From: Porphyra umbilicalis
Lineage: Eukaryota; Rhodophyta; Bangiophyceae; Bangiales; Bangiaceae
Length of the DNA: 64,000 nt
Direction: 5' to 3'
NCBI GenBank assembly: GCA_002049455.2
Contig: KV919079.1
Span: forward strand, 1-64,000
Below, piece by piece: positions 39,628 to 50,825 of the stretch; the stretch's first letter is position 1, and each line of letters starts with the position of its first letter. A model generated the notes under the pieces. The model worked only from the letters and a program-made list of their open reading frames with translations, did no database searches and was not told the origin of the DNA. Position numbers and translations under genes: made by a program.

Positions 39628-42186
39628 ATGGCTACCGCGACCGCGGCCAGACACCCCTACTCGTGTCGCGAAGGCATTCGCCGCTGGTCGCTGCGTATCG
39701 CATGTGCGGCCGCCATCAGCATCGTAGTCGCTGCGGCAGCAGCCCATGCACGTGGCTTGGCGGATGCACCCACCGATGCCGATGATGCAGAAGATCCTCG
39801 ACAGACGCCTTCGGCGGTGAGCTCGGTCGCCGCTCGCTCACCGACTTCCGTGATCGCTTTCCCTGCTGGCAACAGCACGATCGAAGGGCGCTGGTCGTCG
39901 GCATGCTCCTTGACCTGCATCCTCCCAGGCGCAAACGTCACACGGAAAGTCTTGGACGAGCCGTTTCAATTTGGGGCGGACGTGTGCGTCTCGCACGTCG
40001 GCGAGGCGGCTGCAACCATGGGGGCAGGCAACGCCACACGTGTTGAGCACGAGGTCCTCTTTTTTGCTTTGATGACCATGGTCAATGAGCGGGGCAGTGG
40101 TGCCAATCGCTGGCCGGCTCCTGTCGTCACGTACGAACCCCATGCGGCACAAGAAGGAGCGCAGCCGCATTGTCCGGCGGGAAGCCGCCTCGTGGATGGG
40201 CAACCTTGGTGGCCGGGGCGCCCTCACCTCCTCCCCGTCGCCAAAGACGATGCGGTCGACCGGGGTCGGCAACTAATGGAGGATGAAGCGATGGTTTTCG
40301 GGGCACTAGCAATGGGCCGTAATGTGCTAGGCGGACGCCTGCAGCGCCAAGTTGGCGCGTATGACCTGGTGGCCGCCACTGTTCATCGACTGGGCGTTTG
40401 CGTCGATTCGCGGTGCGCCTCTGTTGTGGCAGTGGACACTACCCGGCCGTCGGTTCCGGTCACTCAGTGCGCTAACGGCTTGCCGGCGGACGAGGACAGT
40501 AGTAGTGAAAACCGCAGCACCAGCTCACTGGGCGGGTGCCCGACAATCGACGTCAACTTGCCGATCATCACTCACTTGGCCCGCGACGGTATCGAGCGGC
40601 CAGTGAGCATGGTGAGCTCAGACTTGCTGGCGCTCGGCCGGGGAATGCTGGGCTCCTCCAAGTGGTTCGCGAACGCAACGAAGTCCTTCCACTTGGGAGG
40701 CCAGCTGATAATGCGCGGCCCGACGCCTGACGTGCCCAGAGAGTCCAAGACGGGTATGCTCTCCAAGCAGGATGGCATCGAGATCGCGACTTGGGACCTC
40801 AACGGCACATCGCTGGAGAGGCACTACCATCCGGACAGCACGAACGACTTCGTTCACGCGACACCCACAAGCACCCCGTTCCTCTCGCATATTGCGACGA
40901 TCCTCTGCGCCGGGAAGCTGCGCTCCTTCATTGCCTCGTCATCGGCCTGCGCCGGTGTCCGTCCATGGGGTCGCGTCCGACGACGATCAGCCTCCGCTGA
41001 TATCCAAGGGAACATCATGGACGCTGGCGTATGGGCGGGAGCTGGCAAAGTGGATTGGTGGATCGGGCCGAAGAGCTCAACACCCGCTGCGGCTGACAGC
41101 GCTATGGCGACGCATCATTCCGCACCGTACCAGAAACCCGGCTGGACGTCGCAGGAAATGATGTTCTTCCAGGACACAGCAGCTGCTTTAGAGGGCGCTG
41201 AACCAGTACAAGTAACACCACCGGAGCTGGTCGGTCGAGCCACCCGGGAGGTGAACCCGACATCGGCCGTGGAAGCAGAGCTTGCCACGTCTCTCTTTCA
41301 GCGTCAACTGCTGCTGCCTGCAGCTGCTGGTGCAGGGCATACATCCACTGTGAACATCAACGCGGATGCCGTTGGTTCACTCTTATCAGCCGTGAGACCC
41401 GGGCTTGACCGCGCGCTCGACCGCTTCTCCCACGCGTATGACCGCCGCGTGTTCCAGGCAGAACATCCCGTGCCGCCTGTATCGTTGGCGGACCTCGTCC
41501 TTGCCATCATCGTCGTCGTCGCCGAGTTGGGCGCCCTCCTTGTTTTCCTGTTGACAACCAAGCGGTGGGGCCGCACCGCGGTCCTCGGCTTTTGGACCAT
41601 CGTCCTTATCGGCGCAGTCTCCATCTCAGGCGTCGTCGCACTGGTGTCACAAGAGGCGGCGGGCGCTGAGTGGCGGGCACGAAGCACCCGCACGGCCACC
41701 CACGCTCTCTTCCCCGCTGGTGACCCCGTCGATGAGTTTGGAGTGCCCAGCCTGGTTGGCACACTAGTGGTCGTGGAGCAGTCTTTCCTGCTGCTTGCTC
41801 CGACCATGTATCGACCGGCTTGGGTACACCTAGTTGCAGCTGGCACGTGCGGCGCGTACGTGGTTGCAGTGGCAGCGATGGCCTCCCGGGTGCTCTTTGT
41901 CGCCCGGCGACAACGGCGTCCCCGGAGCGCTCGTGCTGAGGCGCCGCCGCCCACAGATACGGAGGAAGCGAGACCAGGGGCGCGGCGGTCGAGGCGGCGA
42001 CCCCATGCCTGCGCCAGCTGTATGGGCCGCAGCGGGAGCAGCGGCAGCGAGCACGACATCGAAAACTGTGGTCAGTCGGCGTCGGCTGGGACATGTCGCG
42101 GCAGAGGGGTTGACGCCGCTGTTCCTGAGGTGCGCGCCTGGCCTTGGCCCGCGTCCGCGGGAGGAGTATACTACCTGCCGCGGTGA
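39628..42186 (+). CDS. Large membrane protein with N-terminal ectodomain, unknown family
   Basis: 852 residues, single exon, intact. The ATG at 39628 gives MATATAARHPYSCREG, then a hydrophobic signal or anchor (RIACAAAISIVVAAAAAHA, residues about 25-45). A long ectodomain of some 570 residues follows, with several Asn-x-Ser/Thr sites (AGNSTIEG, GANVTRK, GAGNATRVE) and scattered cysteines. Four membrane spans come near the C-terminus: about 619-643 (LVLAIIVVVAELGALLVFLL), 651-675 (LGFWTIVLIGAVSISGVVAL), 704-727 and 731-757 (LVAAGTCGAYVVAVAAMA). The cytoplasmic tail is Arg-rich. I recognise no domain. The layout suggests a surface receptor-like or structural protein. Base composition is milder than in the left half of the window. 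Confidence 0.75.
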   Translation: MATATAARHPYSCREGIRRWSLRIACAAAISIVVAAAAAHARGLADAPTDADDAEDPRQTPSAVSSVAARSPTSVIAFPAGNSTIEGRWSSACSLTCILPGANVTRKVLDEPFQFGADVCVSHVGEAAATMGAGNATRVEHEVLFFALMTMVNERGSGANRWPAPVVTYEPHAAQEGAQPHCPAGSRLVDGQPWWPGRPHLLPVAKDDAVDRGRQLMEDEAMVFGALAMGRNVLGGRLQRQVGAYDLVAATVHRLGVCVDSRCASVVAVDTTRPSVPVTQCANGLPADEDSSSENRSTSSLGGCPTIDVNLPIITHLARDGIERPVSMVSSDLLALGRGMLGSSKWFANATKSFHLGGQLIMRGPTPDVPRESKTGMLSKQDGIEIATWDLNGTSLERHYHPDSTNDFVHATPTSTPFLSHIATILCAGKLRSFIASSSACAGVRPWGRVRRRSASADIQGNIMDAGVWAGAGKVDWWIGPKSSTPAAADSAMATHHSAPYQKPGWTSQEMMFFQDTAAALEGAEPVQVTPPELVGRATREVNPTSAVEAELATSLFQRQLLLPAAAGAGHTSTVNINADAVGSLLSAVRPGLDRALDRFSHAYDRRVFQAEHPVPPVSLADLVLAIIVVVAELGALLVFLLTTKRWGRTAVLGFWTIVLIGAVSISGVVALVSQEAAGAEWRARSTRTATHALFPAGDPVDEFGVPSLVGTLVVVEQSFLLLAPTMYRPAWVHLVAAGTCGAYVVAVAAMASRVLFVARRQRRPRSARAEAPPPTDTEEARPGARRSRRRPHACASCMGRSGSSGSEHDIENCGQSASAGTCRGRGVDAAVPEVRAWPWPASAGGVYYLPR

Positions 42187-42354
42187 GGAGTCGACAGAGG
42201 GGGTGGCTGGGCATGATAGGCGGGGGCTGGACTGCAACGCCTCGGAGGGTTTGTGTTGGTATCCTTGTGACGTATGGACGCAGGAGTGTCCAACCCACAG
42301 GGTTGAGCAGTCACAGTTCGGTTCTGTGTGGATCCTTCAAAATTGAAACGGGCA

Positions 42355-42910
42355 CAGCGCAGTGGGGCTTAGACCGTGTACCTTACGGATCTGCTGATTC
42401 CGTGTTGCAGGCTGTTGCAGGATCTCCACAGTCTGCCAAATGGCTGCAGGTCGGGCCATTTTGTGCTGGCAGCCTGCTGGCTCAACAGATATCTGGCAGA
42501 TCGGCACGCATGTTTTCTGCTCTTTCGCTGCTTGTCTGGATCATCCAAATGCTGAGACGATGCTCAGCTCGTGCTGTTCTTCTGCTGTACGCTAGTATAA
42601 CTCCTAGGAGGCGCGGATTTATCTCGCTTCCACCAATAGGAAGCCGTTATCGTCATTCTGCAGCAGACTTGATGCTGAAGACATGCGCTGCAAGTGCAGC
42701 CCAGTTGCAGGTTTCCACAGACCCGGCACAGAAAATGTGCGCTGCAGCAGAGGTCCGGCAGCGACTTGCAACATTTTACCAGCAGATTTCCTGCAGGTCA
42801 AAAACAATAAAGGCTTATCGTGGGCAGAAAAAAACAGGGGATCACGCTGGAACTTTTTGGCACAAGATCCTCGCACCGTCAGGGCGGTTCCAACAACAGC
42901 GGTACGAACC
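42355..42910 (+). repeat. Dispersed repeat, copy A
   Basis: The left end, GCGCAGTGGGGCTTAGACCG, and the following ~70 bases recur inverted at 46500-46580. The right end, GGGCGGTTCCAACA, then GGTACGAACC, recurs inverted at 46336-46370. The centre is rich in CTGCAG / TTGCAGG motifs and includes AATAAA. It is longer than copy B, which has lost part of the middle. It may be a solo LTR or non-autonomous element. Confidence 0.65.
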
Positions 42911-43747
42911 CTTAAAATATTCCCAATTGGCTTGCGCGTGGCGGCCGCTGATTGGGTCCGGGTGGCGTCCCGATAGCGCCGCTGAAACGAGCGTGGACTT
43001 ACGCCCGAGGGGGGGCTACAGTGGGCTACTGTTGAAGATATATGCGGACAGGATCCGGACAGTCTCCGGCGTGACCTGATCTGGTGTGAAAGCGCCAGCT
43101 TCAAGAGTAGCGCGTCATCGTGGGCTACTCTGACGCAAAAGTGGGCGAGCAACGGGTTGGGGTGCGATTGTCGCTACGATCGTCGTCGATCATTTTTCGA
43201 AATGTGCCACGTAGCATATTTGAATGCCCATTTCAGCCGCAATACAGCTGTCTGGCCCGAAATCTGGTCTCAGTCGGCCCCAATCGGAGTGCCACGACAG
43301 CTCCACAGAGCCAGAATATTGTGTGCGGCGTGTCACTTGGGCCTCGAAGTTGAGGCCGACGCTTTCTCGAGGTGAGCTCCTCCGCAGCGCAGTTTTCTCG
43401 TCGCTGGCGGGCCCTTACGTAGAGGCCCGGATCAGTGACTGGTCCGTGGATGGCTGAGCGCGGTCGAGATGCGAGCCTGTCCTGGCCACAGGATGGATTC
43501 GATGTTGGCCTCGGTGGCATGGTGTGGTGCAGCGAGCATCCAGCGTCCTGGGCGGACTCTTTGGGGGTCTGAGGGTCACACTGGCGGCTGCGACGCCACC
43601 ACGCGGTGTGGTGTTTGTGGCGGCCACCGTCTGCACAGGCGAGAGGCCGGGAGCGCATTCCTGGTGGTGGACGGGACGTCTGGCGCACACATTCGCCTCT
43701 ACAGGTGTGCGGTCGCGGCCACCGGCCCAGTCCCTGTCGTCGCCTTA

Positions 43748-43984
43748 ATGGTGACCGTGGCAGTACTCCCAGCAGCAAACGCGGCCGCGGCGTGCGACCG
43801 CGGCCGTAACCTCACCTGCAAACGCGGCCGCGGCGGACTCCCGCCCACCGGCAACGCCTCCGTGACCGCCCCAGGCGCAGCGGAGGTACCTCTGCGACCC
43901 CCGCCGCGCTGTGCTGGCACCGTTGCAGGCACGTTTTTTGGAATCTCGAGGGCAGCCAATGCGGCCCGCAAAGAACGGCAGTGA
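43748..43984 (+). CDS. Weak candidate short secreted peptide
   Basis: 78 codons from MVTVAVLPAANAAAAC. The frame is open upstream and adds a hydrophobic stretch that would make a fair signal peptide (VPVVALMVTVAVLPAANA). The rest is Arg/Pro-rich with three cysteines and one N-glycosylation site. No family and no promoter seen; it may be chance. Confidence 0.2.
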   Translation: MVTVAVLPAANAAAACDRGRNLTCKRGRGGLPPTGNASVTAPGAAEVPLRPPPRCAGTVAGTFFGISRAANAARKERQ

Positions 43985-44278
43985 GGTCTGATGTCACGGA
44001 GTAGGGGTCTCAAGCGACAGAGCCCTGTGGGAGGTCATCAGGGTTCAGTTGAGGAGTGGATATGAGCGAGCTGCAAGTAGCTGGTTAAGCGCTCTGGCCA
44101 CAACGCTGCACAATCTCGAAGCACGCAAGTGCCGCTGTCGGCCACCGCGCTGAAGCGGGCGAGGAGAGCGACGAGAGGGGCAACCGAAACCCACGGGGAC
44201 TTGCAAAAAAAAAGGAAATGTGCGAGAGGTGGCTTTCACTGTACCGGCCGACCGTGTCCGCCGTCAGGCGGGCGCGCG

Positions 44279-44372
44279 GCCGGGCGCAAGGACGGGCGTG
44301 AGGCCGAGCGCAAGGACGAGCGCGAGGCCGAGCGCGAGGACGCGCGCGAGGACGCGCGCGAGGACGACCGCC
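44279..44372. repeat. 12-bp minisatellite
   Basis: Around eight imperfect units of GCGCGAGGACGA / GCGCGAGGCCGA follow each other. All frames give Arg/Ala/Glu repeats, so an ORF through it means little. Confidence 0.75.
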
Positions 44373-44455
44373 GGTGGTGTTGTCCGTGATTGGACGGATG
44401 CCAGACAGCGGGGCGCGCCCGGGATGGGGCGTACCGCTGGGTTTTACAAGGAGAG

Positions 44456-44486
44456 GGGCTTGGCTGGGAATAGCCCGGCCAAGCCC
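44456..44486. repeat. 13-bp hairpin
   Basis: GGGCTTGGCTGGG, loop AATAG, then CCCGGCCAAGCCC; one G-T pair if RNA. Confidence 0.6.
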
Positions 44487-46335
44487 AGCATCAAGACAAC
44501 GAACTCTTCTCACAGAAGGAACATGGGCAACGAACAGCCTAGGAGAATGCCATTCGAAAAACTGCGACCAGGAGAGCGCTACGGCGGAGAAAGAATGACC
44601 TCAAAAAAGCACAACCCCCCCCCTCCGAGTGTGTCTCGTCTATGCTGGTGTCGAGCACACACACGCACTAGACCCGAGAGGAACCCCCCCCTCGCATCCT
44701 CATGTCATCGCCGCCTGCGCTCTTGTCTCTAGCCACGCGGAGCAGGGCCCCCCACCAGCTTCATCCCCTTAGTGCGTCCCCCCCCACCGACCACGCACGT
44801 TCTTTCCCGCAACGCCCGCGCTCTGTCGGTCGACGGCGCACGAAGCGGCCCACCGTGGCCGCCGCTCACAGGCCGTGCACGCCGACCTTAGGCCGCACAC
44901 GGGCGTGCCGCTGCGCGCCCGCCCACCCATCCGCCCTCGACTACTACGGCCCAAGAGGCTGTGACGCCCCACAACGCCTCGCCCGTCAACCCACACCCCA
45001 CCATCTCATACCGCTGCCGGGTGCCACGCGCGTGGGACGGCGGCCGCACGGCAGCCGCCTCCTCTCGCCGCCACGGGGGTGCCGCGACGCGTCGTCGCGC
45101 GCCGGCCTACGGGCTTCTGCCGGTACGCAAAAGCGCACAAATGCCACGGCGGCAGCGACGCGACGCCGATGAGGCGGCCGCGGCGCGGCGGCTGCTCCTT
45201 TCGAAGTGCTGCCGCCACCGCTTCCACAAGGCTGGCAGAAGCACCTGTGTGGAAAGGGAACCGTAAGAATGCAACAGTGCAATCCATTCAAAGCGTGGAA
45301 AGTTGATCAGCAACCTGCCCCTGCCGTAAAGAGTTGTAGAAGCTGTCTCCCCGTTCTTTGAGTACCTCACAATCAGTGGTAATAATCGTCCATACGAAGC
45401 TTCCTCGCTTCAGAGACAGAACCCTGCCATACGTACCGCGAAGCGGGAGTCCTTAAGAGCGGTCAGTCGTGCACAGGTCGAAGATGCACGTGGTGTGCAC
45501 ACTGACAAAAAAGGTAGTGATACAACTCTCGATATCGTGCGGCATGAAGACGGCGATCACGAAGCGTCGACAAAAAGGACGTCGCCGACAGCGACGCCGG
45601 CGACGGCGCCCTACCGGCCCAGCCGACCGATCTGGAACGGGGGGAGGTGACAGCACCTCGCCAGTCCTCCCGCCCGACCCCCCGATCGATCCCCCACCCC
45701 CCCACTTTCTGACGCTTTCTTCCACTGTTGCACCCACACACTGGCGTTTCAGACGGCTCCAGGCCACCTCCTTGTCGGCATCGCGACGAGGGCCCACCCA
45801 TCAAATCCACCACCTCTCGCACTGTCGGAGCGACGAACCCTGCTTTTTTGTGTCAACCGACCACATGGTCGGCGCCCGGACCACCTCGCCAGCCGCAACC
45901 CCTGCTTCTGGCGAGCTGGGCCAGTATCAGAGAGGCCAGCGCATCGTGTGGGCCTAGCGCACAAGAATCTTGCGGCTCGCGAGACATCGCGTCATCCGCC
46001 ACCGCTCCTCTTGATTCCGGACCACACGTGGCCACCCCTGCGATCGTCCTTTCACGGGTTCGAGAGTGCCAGAGGCCCACATTCGATGCCGAAACGGCCG
46101 AACTGGGCCAATCTCAATCCGAAGCGGCGCCAGACGTCCGGAAAAAGGGCCGTTTTTTCGGACGCAGAGTTGGTATCGGGATTCTTATTCGTTCCATTCA
46201 AGATGTACTTACCCTGGAAATCTAAGTGGCTGGAGGGGCGTTTCCGGACCGGACAGCCTCGTACTGTTGGTGGAACGTCATTTCCGGACACGTAGGGCCA
46301 TATGAGACACGTTTCTGCAACGTGGCGCATATCTT

Positions 46336-46588
46336 GGTTCGTACCGGTACTGTTGGAACCGCCCTCACGGTGCTTTCCATGAAAGAAAAGCACCGGTCCT
46401 CCGTTTTTTTTGCATAAATGCACGACAATGAGCTGCTCCGCAGATCTCTGCTGCAGGAAATCATGCTGCTCGTGGCTCACGCGGCCACTTTTCCAGACCT
46501 GCAAGCAGTCTGCAACACGCCATTGCAGAGGATTCGCAGATCTGTAAGGTACACGGTCTAAGCCCCACTGCGCAGAGAGCGACGAACA
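46336..46588 (-). repeat. Dispersed repeat, copy B (inverted, shortened)
   Basis: Inverted relative to the copy at 42355-42910. The first ~75 and last ~75 bases of the element are shared; about 300 bases of the middle are missing or unalignable by eye. Confidence 0.65.
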
Positions 46589-46699
46589 GCCTCGGCGCGT
46601 GCCACCCCAAAAATCGGGGACAGATCATCTGTCCCCCTGGACCTGGACCTTTGTAAAGGAGGCCACGGAACGACGGAAGACACATAAAAAAAAACAAAA

Positions 46700-49440
46700 A
46701 ACCATTTAGCTCAACTCGCCGGGACCCCCCCTCCTGCCAGACTCATCAGGACCCCCTCCCCCCCCAGCCGCACCGCCACCGTCGCTTGCGCCGGCGGGGT
46801 CCACCGCGCTGGGCGGCGGCTCCCTCCTCCGCAGAGGTGTGTCCGCTCTGTGACCGGCGAGCGCCCCCCCGGCCGCACACCCCATTCCGCCCCACGCCAG
46901 CGGCCGAGCCACGGGCGCGCCACGGCCCGGCGGTCGGTGCACCGCCGCAGCCGCCGCGCCGCGTGGCGCCCCGCTCGGTCCGCGGCGGCGGTGACACCAG
47001 ACGGCCGTCGGCGCGGCCGCCAACGCGGCCAGCGCGGCCGCCCGTTTTGCGGCGCCCGCGTGCAGCAGGCGCGCCGGCGCACTGGCGGCGGCGCGGGCCG
47101 CTACGTTCCACTACGGTGGTGGCGGCGCCGGCCCCCCGCTCCTGCCACCCAGCCCCCCCCCTCACCCCGGCGTAACAGGCCTCGCATGCACGACGTCGCG
47201 AGCAGCGTGATGTGCCGGGTGCCGTCTGCGCTGGGGCCGCGACCTGTAGCCTCCGCGTTCCTTTGGCGAGACGTCCACGTGCCACCGCTGTGAGAGGAGC
47301 CACCGCCGAAGGGGGAGCCGCCGACGAGGGGGAAAGCCGCACCCGCGCGGCGGCGCAACGTCCCCCCGCCGGACGGCGGCGGCGGCGGCAGCCGCGGCAG
47401 CGGCACGGCGGCCGCTGCTCCCAGACGACGCCCCCCGCCGCGGCCGCCGCGCGGCGCGACACGCGGTGCCGTGGCGACCCAACCGCCTGTGTTGCGACGC
47501 GCCGCCGTGCGCACGGGTGCCGCCGCCGAGGACGGCTGCCGCGCCCGCCGCTGCCGCCGCCGCGCCTGCCCGTCGGGCCGCTACCGGCCGCGGCCGCCAT
47601 CCGTCGGCGGCGGCGGCGGCGGCGGCGCACCCGCTGCGACATCCTCGGCAGCGGCGGCGGCGGCGGCGCCATCTCACCGCGTCCGACTTCCAGCGCCGCC
47701 CGCCTCCGCCCACGGGCGCGGGGGTGGGGTGTGCACCAGCGCCGCACGCCGGCGCCGCGCCGCAACGCGCCACCGCCGCGCTGCCGGTCGGTGGCGGTGG
47801 CGGCGCCGTCGCGGCCACGGCAGCGGTTCCTCGGCGTCTGCCCCCGCCGGTCGAGCCGCCCGACGGCCGGCGCGTCGCCATGCGCCGCCGCCGTGTGCAC
47901 GTCGCCGCTGCCACCACGGCGGACACCGCACCCGTGACGGCGGCGACGACCTCGTGGCACGGCCGCGAGGCGGCCGCCGTTGTTGCATCGAAAGGGCGGG
48001 GCGGAGTAGGGGGAGGGAGGGGGGAGGGGGAAGCCCCGCCACCGTCGGACATGCGGCGCCCGCGCGCGGTCGAGCGCCACGACCCGGTCGACCCGCCGCC
48101 GATGGTGGCGCTACCGCCGTCGCGTTGACAAGGCGGGCGCCCCCCCCCCCCCCCCCTTTCCCCCCCCGCCTCGCCAAGACCATCGGTCGTCACCACCCCG
48201 CCACGCGCGACGGGGCCGCCTGCCGTATCGTCTCGGCGCCGAGCCGCAGCCGGCCGTGGCGACGGCGGGGGCGGAGCTCATTTCCGGCCGCACAGGCGCC
48301 AGCGGTCACCGACGGCGGCGGCTGCCACCACTTCAAAATGGTCTGCGCCCGTAGCCATGTCACGCCTTCCCCGTGCACGCCCCCACGTCGCACGCGCGCG
48401 CCCGGCGGTGTGGGCACAGCGGGCGTGGAGGGGGCCGAGCGATAGCTGGCGCCGCGCATGCAGCTGACAGTATATCCTTTTGCTTGGCAGCCGCACTTTG
48501 CGCCACCACCGACGCACGTCCAGGAGCAGCGTCCCGCCCGGCACTTCCCGACACCACCAGTGGAGCAGGCGCTCGACGAAGGCGTCCGAGTGGGCGCCCG
48601 CCGCCGCCTGCGCGTCGTTGACGAGCGCCGTCCAGCGGGCGGCGGCCGCCGCCGCCGCAGCTGCCTCGACGGCCGCCTCGACCGAGCCGCCGCCATTGGC
48701 GGTGGTGGCGGCGGCGGGGACGACCGCGCCGACTGGCGGCGCCGTCGCGGACGGCGGCGGCGGCGCCTGCGCTGTGCTGCTTCAGTGGGGTCAGAGCACA
48801 TTGGCCTTTTTCCCGATGCGGAACACACATTCTGGTGTGTAGACCCCCCCACACGTGGTGGTGGGTGCAGGTATTCAACACATTTGGTTGTTAACAAAAG
48901 TTGGGGTCACCGTTGATTTGCCCACTTTACACCAACAGTTGCGTGTGATCATGATGAGTACAGATATACAGAGTCCGCATGCCAATGATGAGCCCATCAG
49001 CGCTTCTCAGCAGAATGAGTAAAAAGGGCGAATGCCGCCATATTGCAAAGGTCCCGATGTGGCAGCGTCTGCGTCCTGATGTGATACTCTGCGCGGCGTA
49101 CTACGCATTCTGCGGGAAAATCTCCCCACAGTAAGCACAGCAGTAGCGGAGGACGAGTGACCCAACTGCTGTACACGACCACCGCGTGGAAGGCACAGGA
49201 GCATCTCCGTTACTCCCACTGACATGCCAGCCAGAAAAACATTCCTAATGCAATCCACCGACAGAGACACTCAGAAGCCGCACAGGCAAGAAGAAAGTAC
49301 CACTGAGCTCAATGGGCATCCCCTCAAGCTGGACCATCGCACGTACACATGCACGTCCACGCGGAGAACAATGTCAGGCTGTGACGTAACCGCAGTCTTC
49401 ATCTTTATCCACATCAGGGGCAACTATCTTGAGTAGGAGA
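46700..49440. other. GC-rich island without an assignable gene
   Basis: 46.7-48.45 kb returns to very high GC, with overlapping open frames on both strands and none recognisable. One minus-strand segment (48278-48790) reads like protein and is listed separately. 48.8-49.44 kb is AT-richer and empty. Confidence 0.4.
48278..48790 (-). CDS. Possible exon of an unidentified minus-strand gene
   Basis: The frame has no Met before its upstream stop near 48795, but after an Ala/Pro-rich start it reads as a believable helical segment: ARWTALVNDAQAAAGAHSDA, FVERLLHWWCREVPGGTLLL, then a Trp/Arg-rich stretch. A CAG just inside the frame could be a splice acceptor. Matching exons were not found. It may be a partial gene or chance. 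Confidence 0.25.
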
Positions 49441-50500
49441 GTGTGATAGCGTCGCTGCCGCCACCCGATCGGCGGGCGGCGACGCTGGCGGCGATGCCGA
49501 CCGACGGCGTGGCCGCCACGCCACCCCCGACTACCCGCCCCTTGGCGGCGACGGCGAAGCTGACAAAGGCGACCCCACGGCGGGGAGCGTCCCGTCGGTG
49601 GCGGGCGGCAGCGACAGCAGCGACAAGGTGGCGACCGACGGCTCCCCCCCCCGTCGGCAATGGGGGGGTGCACCGGCAACTCGGCGGCGGCGTGGAATGC
49701 GACGCCTATCGCGCCGGCTGGCGAGCCCGACGAGGCGGCGGATTCGCTGGGCGAGAGCAGCTCGATGGCGGTTCCCGCCGCCGTCAGCCATAGGGGGGGG
49801 GAAGGGGGGCGTCCGCGGGGTTGGCGGCAGGCGGCCGCCCAAGAGCTTCAGCTCCCCCCCGCAGCCAAAATCACGGTCTGCGCGGCGGCGGCATCAACAC
49901 TGCCGCGTGCCCACCGGCACGGCCCCCGACCGTCGCCCCGTAGGCGGGGTGCGCCGACGGCACGACGGGTGGTGGCGGCCTGAGACGGCAGCGGAGGGGC
50001 AGTCTGGACGGCCCACAGAAAGCAGGAGACGGACGAGGCGGTCGGCGATGCCGACGACGAGCCGCGCAGCGCCGACGCCGGTCGCCGCGTCCGCGCCGGC
50101 GGGCCGCCGCCCGCAAGGCATGTCGCACCGGTCGCGCCGACGGAGGCGGCTGGGGTGGGGGTGGGAGCACGGCGATAGAGGTGGTAGCGCTCGGCCGCAG
50201 GGCGAGGGGGGGGCGTAGTGATGCCACCCCCCGCCCCGCCGGACGGCGTTCCGCCGCCGCTGCCAGTCCCGCCCGCCCCGGACCGCACAAGCGGCCTAGA
50301 CCGGCCCGCTGCGCCCCTCAACTGCCTGGCGGCGCTTTCGTCGGGGAGCGGCGGTCGGCAGAGGCGCGGGAGGCCGATTGGCGGCGAGCCAGCGCCGCCG
50401 CCGGCTCCCCGCGTCTCGGTGCTCCTCCCCATTTGCAATGGGGGGCACCGTCCGCGGCCCTTGGCGAAAAGCGGCACGGCGCGGGGGCGATCTAGTCGAG
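49441..50500. other. GC-rich spacer
   Basis: Open frames on both strands are Arg/Pro/Ala-rich and contradictory. No gene supported. Confidence 0.4.
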
Positions 50501-50825
50501 CGATGATGTGTGCCGTCGCCGCCGCCGCAGCCGACGACGACGTGCTCGTCGAGCCGCGTGGGCCCTGATGGTGCGCGTCGTCGTCGCCGCTGCCGCCGAC
50601 GACGCGCCCGTCGAGCCGCGTGAGCCCTGACGATGCACGTCGTCGTCGACGACGCGCCCGTCGAGCCGCGTGGGCCCTGACGGTGCGCGTCACCGTCGTT
50701 ACCGCCGCTGCAGACGACGCGCCCATCGAGCCGCGTGGGCCCTGACGGTGCGAGTCGTCATCGCCGCTGCCGCCGACGACGACGCGCCCGTCGAGCCGCG
50801 CGGGCCCTGACGGTGCGCGACGGCG
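50500..50825. repeat. Minisatellite, about five units of ~62 bp
   Basis: Each unit contains GACGACGCGCCCGTCGAGCC, followed by GCGTGGGCCCTGACGGTGCG and a GTCGTC-rich stretch. Units begin near 50536, 50615, 50650, 50713 and 50775 and differ by small indels. An open frame runs through on the minus strand (repeating LDGRVVGGSGDDD) but is a consequence of the repeat. Confidence 0.75.

Larger units (their letters stand above)
42187..46700. other. 4.5-kb gene-poor region
   Basis: Contains two copies of a dispersed repeat, a 12-bp minisatellite, a hairpin at 44456 and one weak short ORF at 43748. Nothing else in it looks coding. Confidence 0.4.

Noticed and set aside
46746-48196. Large overlapping frames on both strands of the GC island
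   Set aside because: Several frames of equal quality compete and none shows a family motif.
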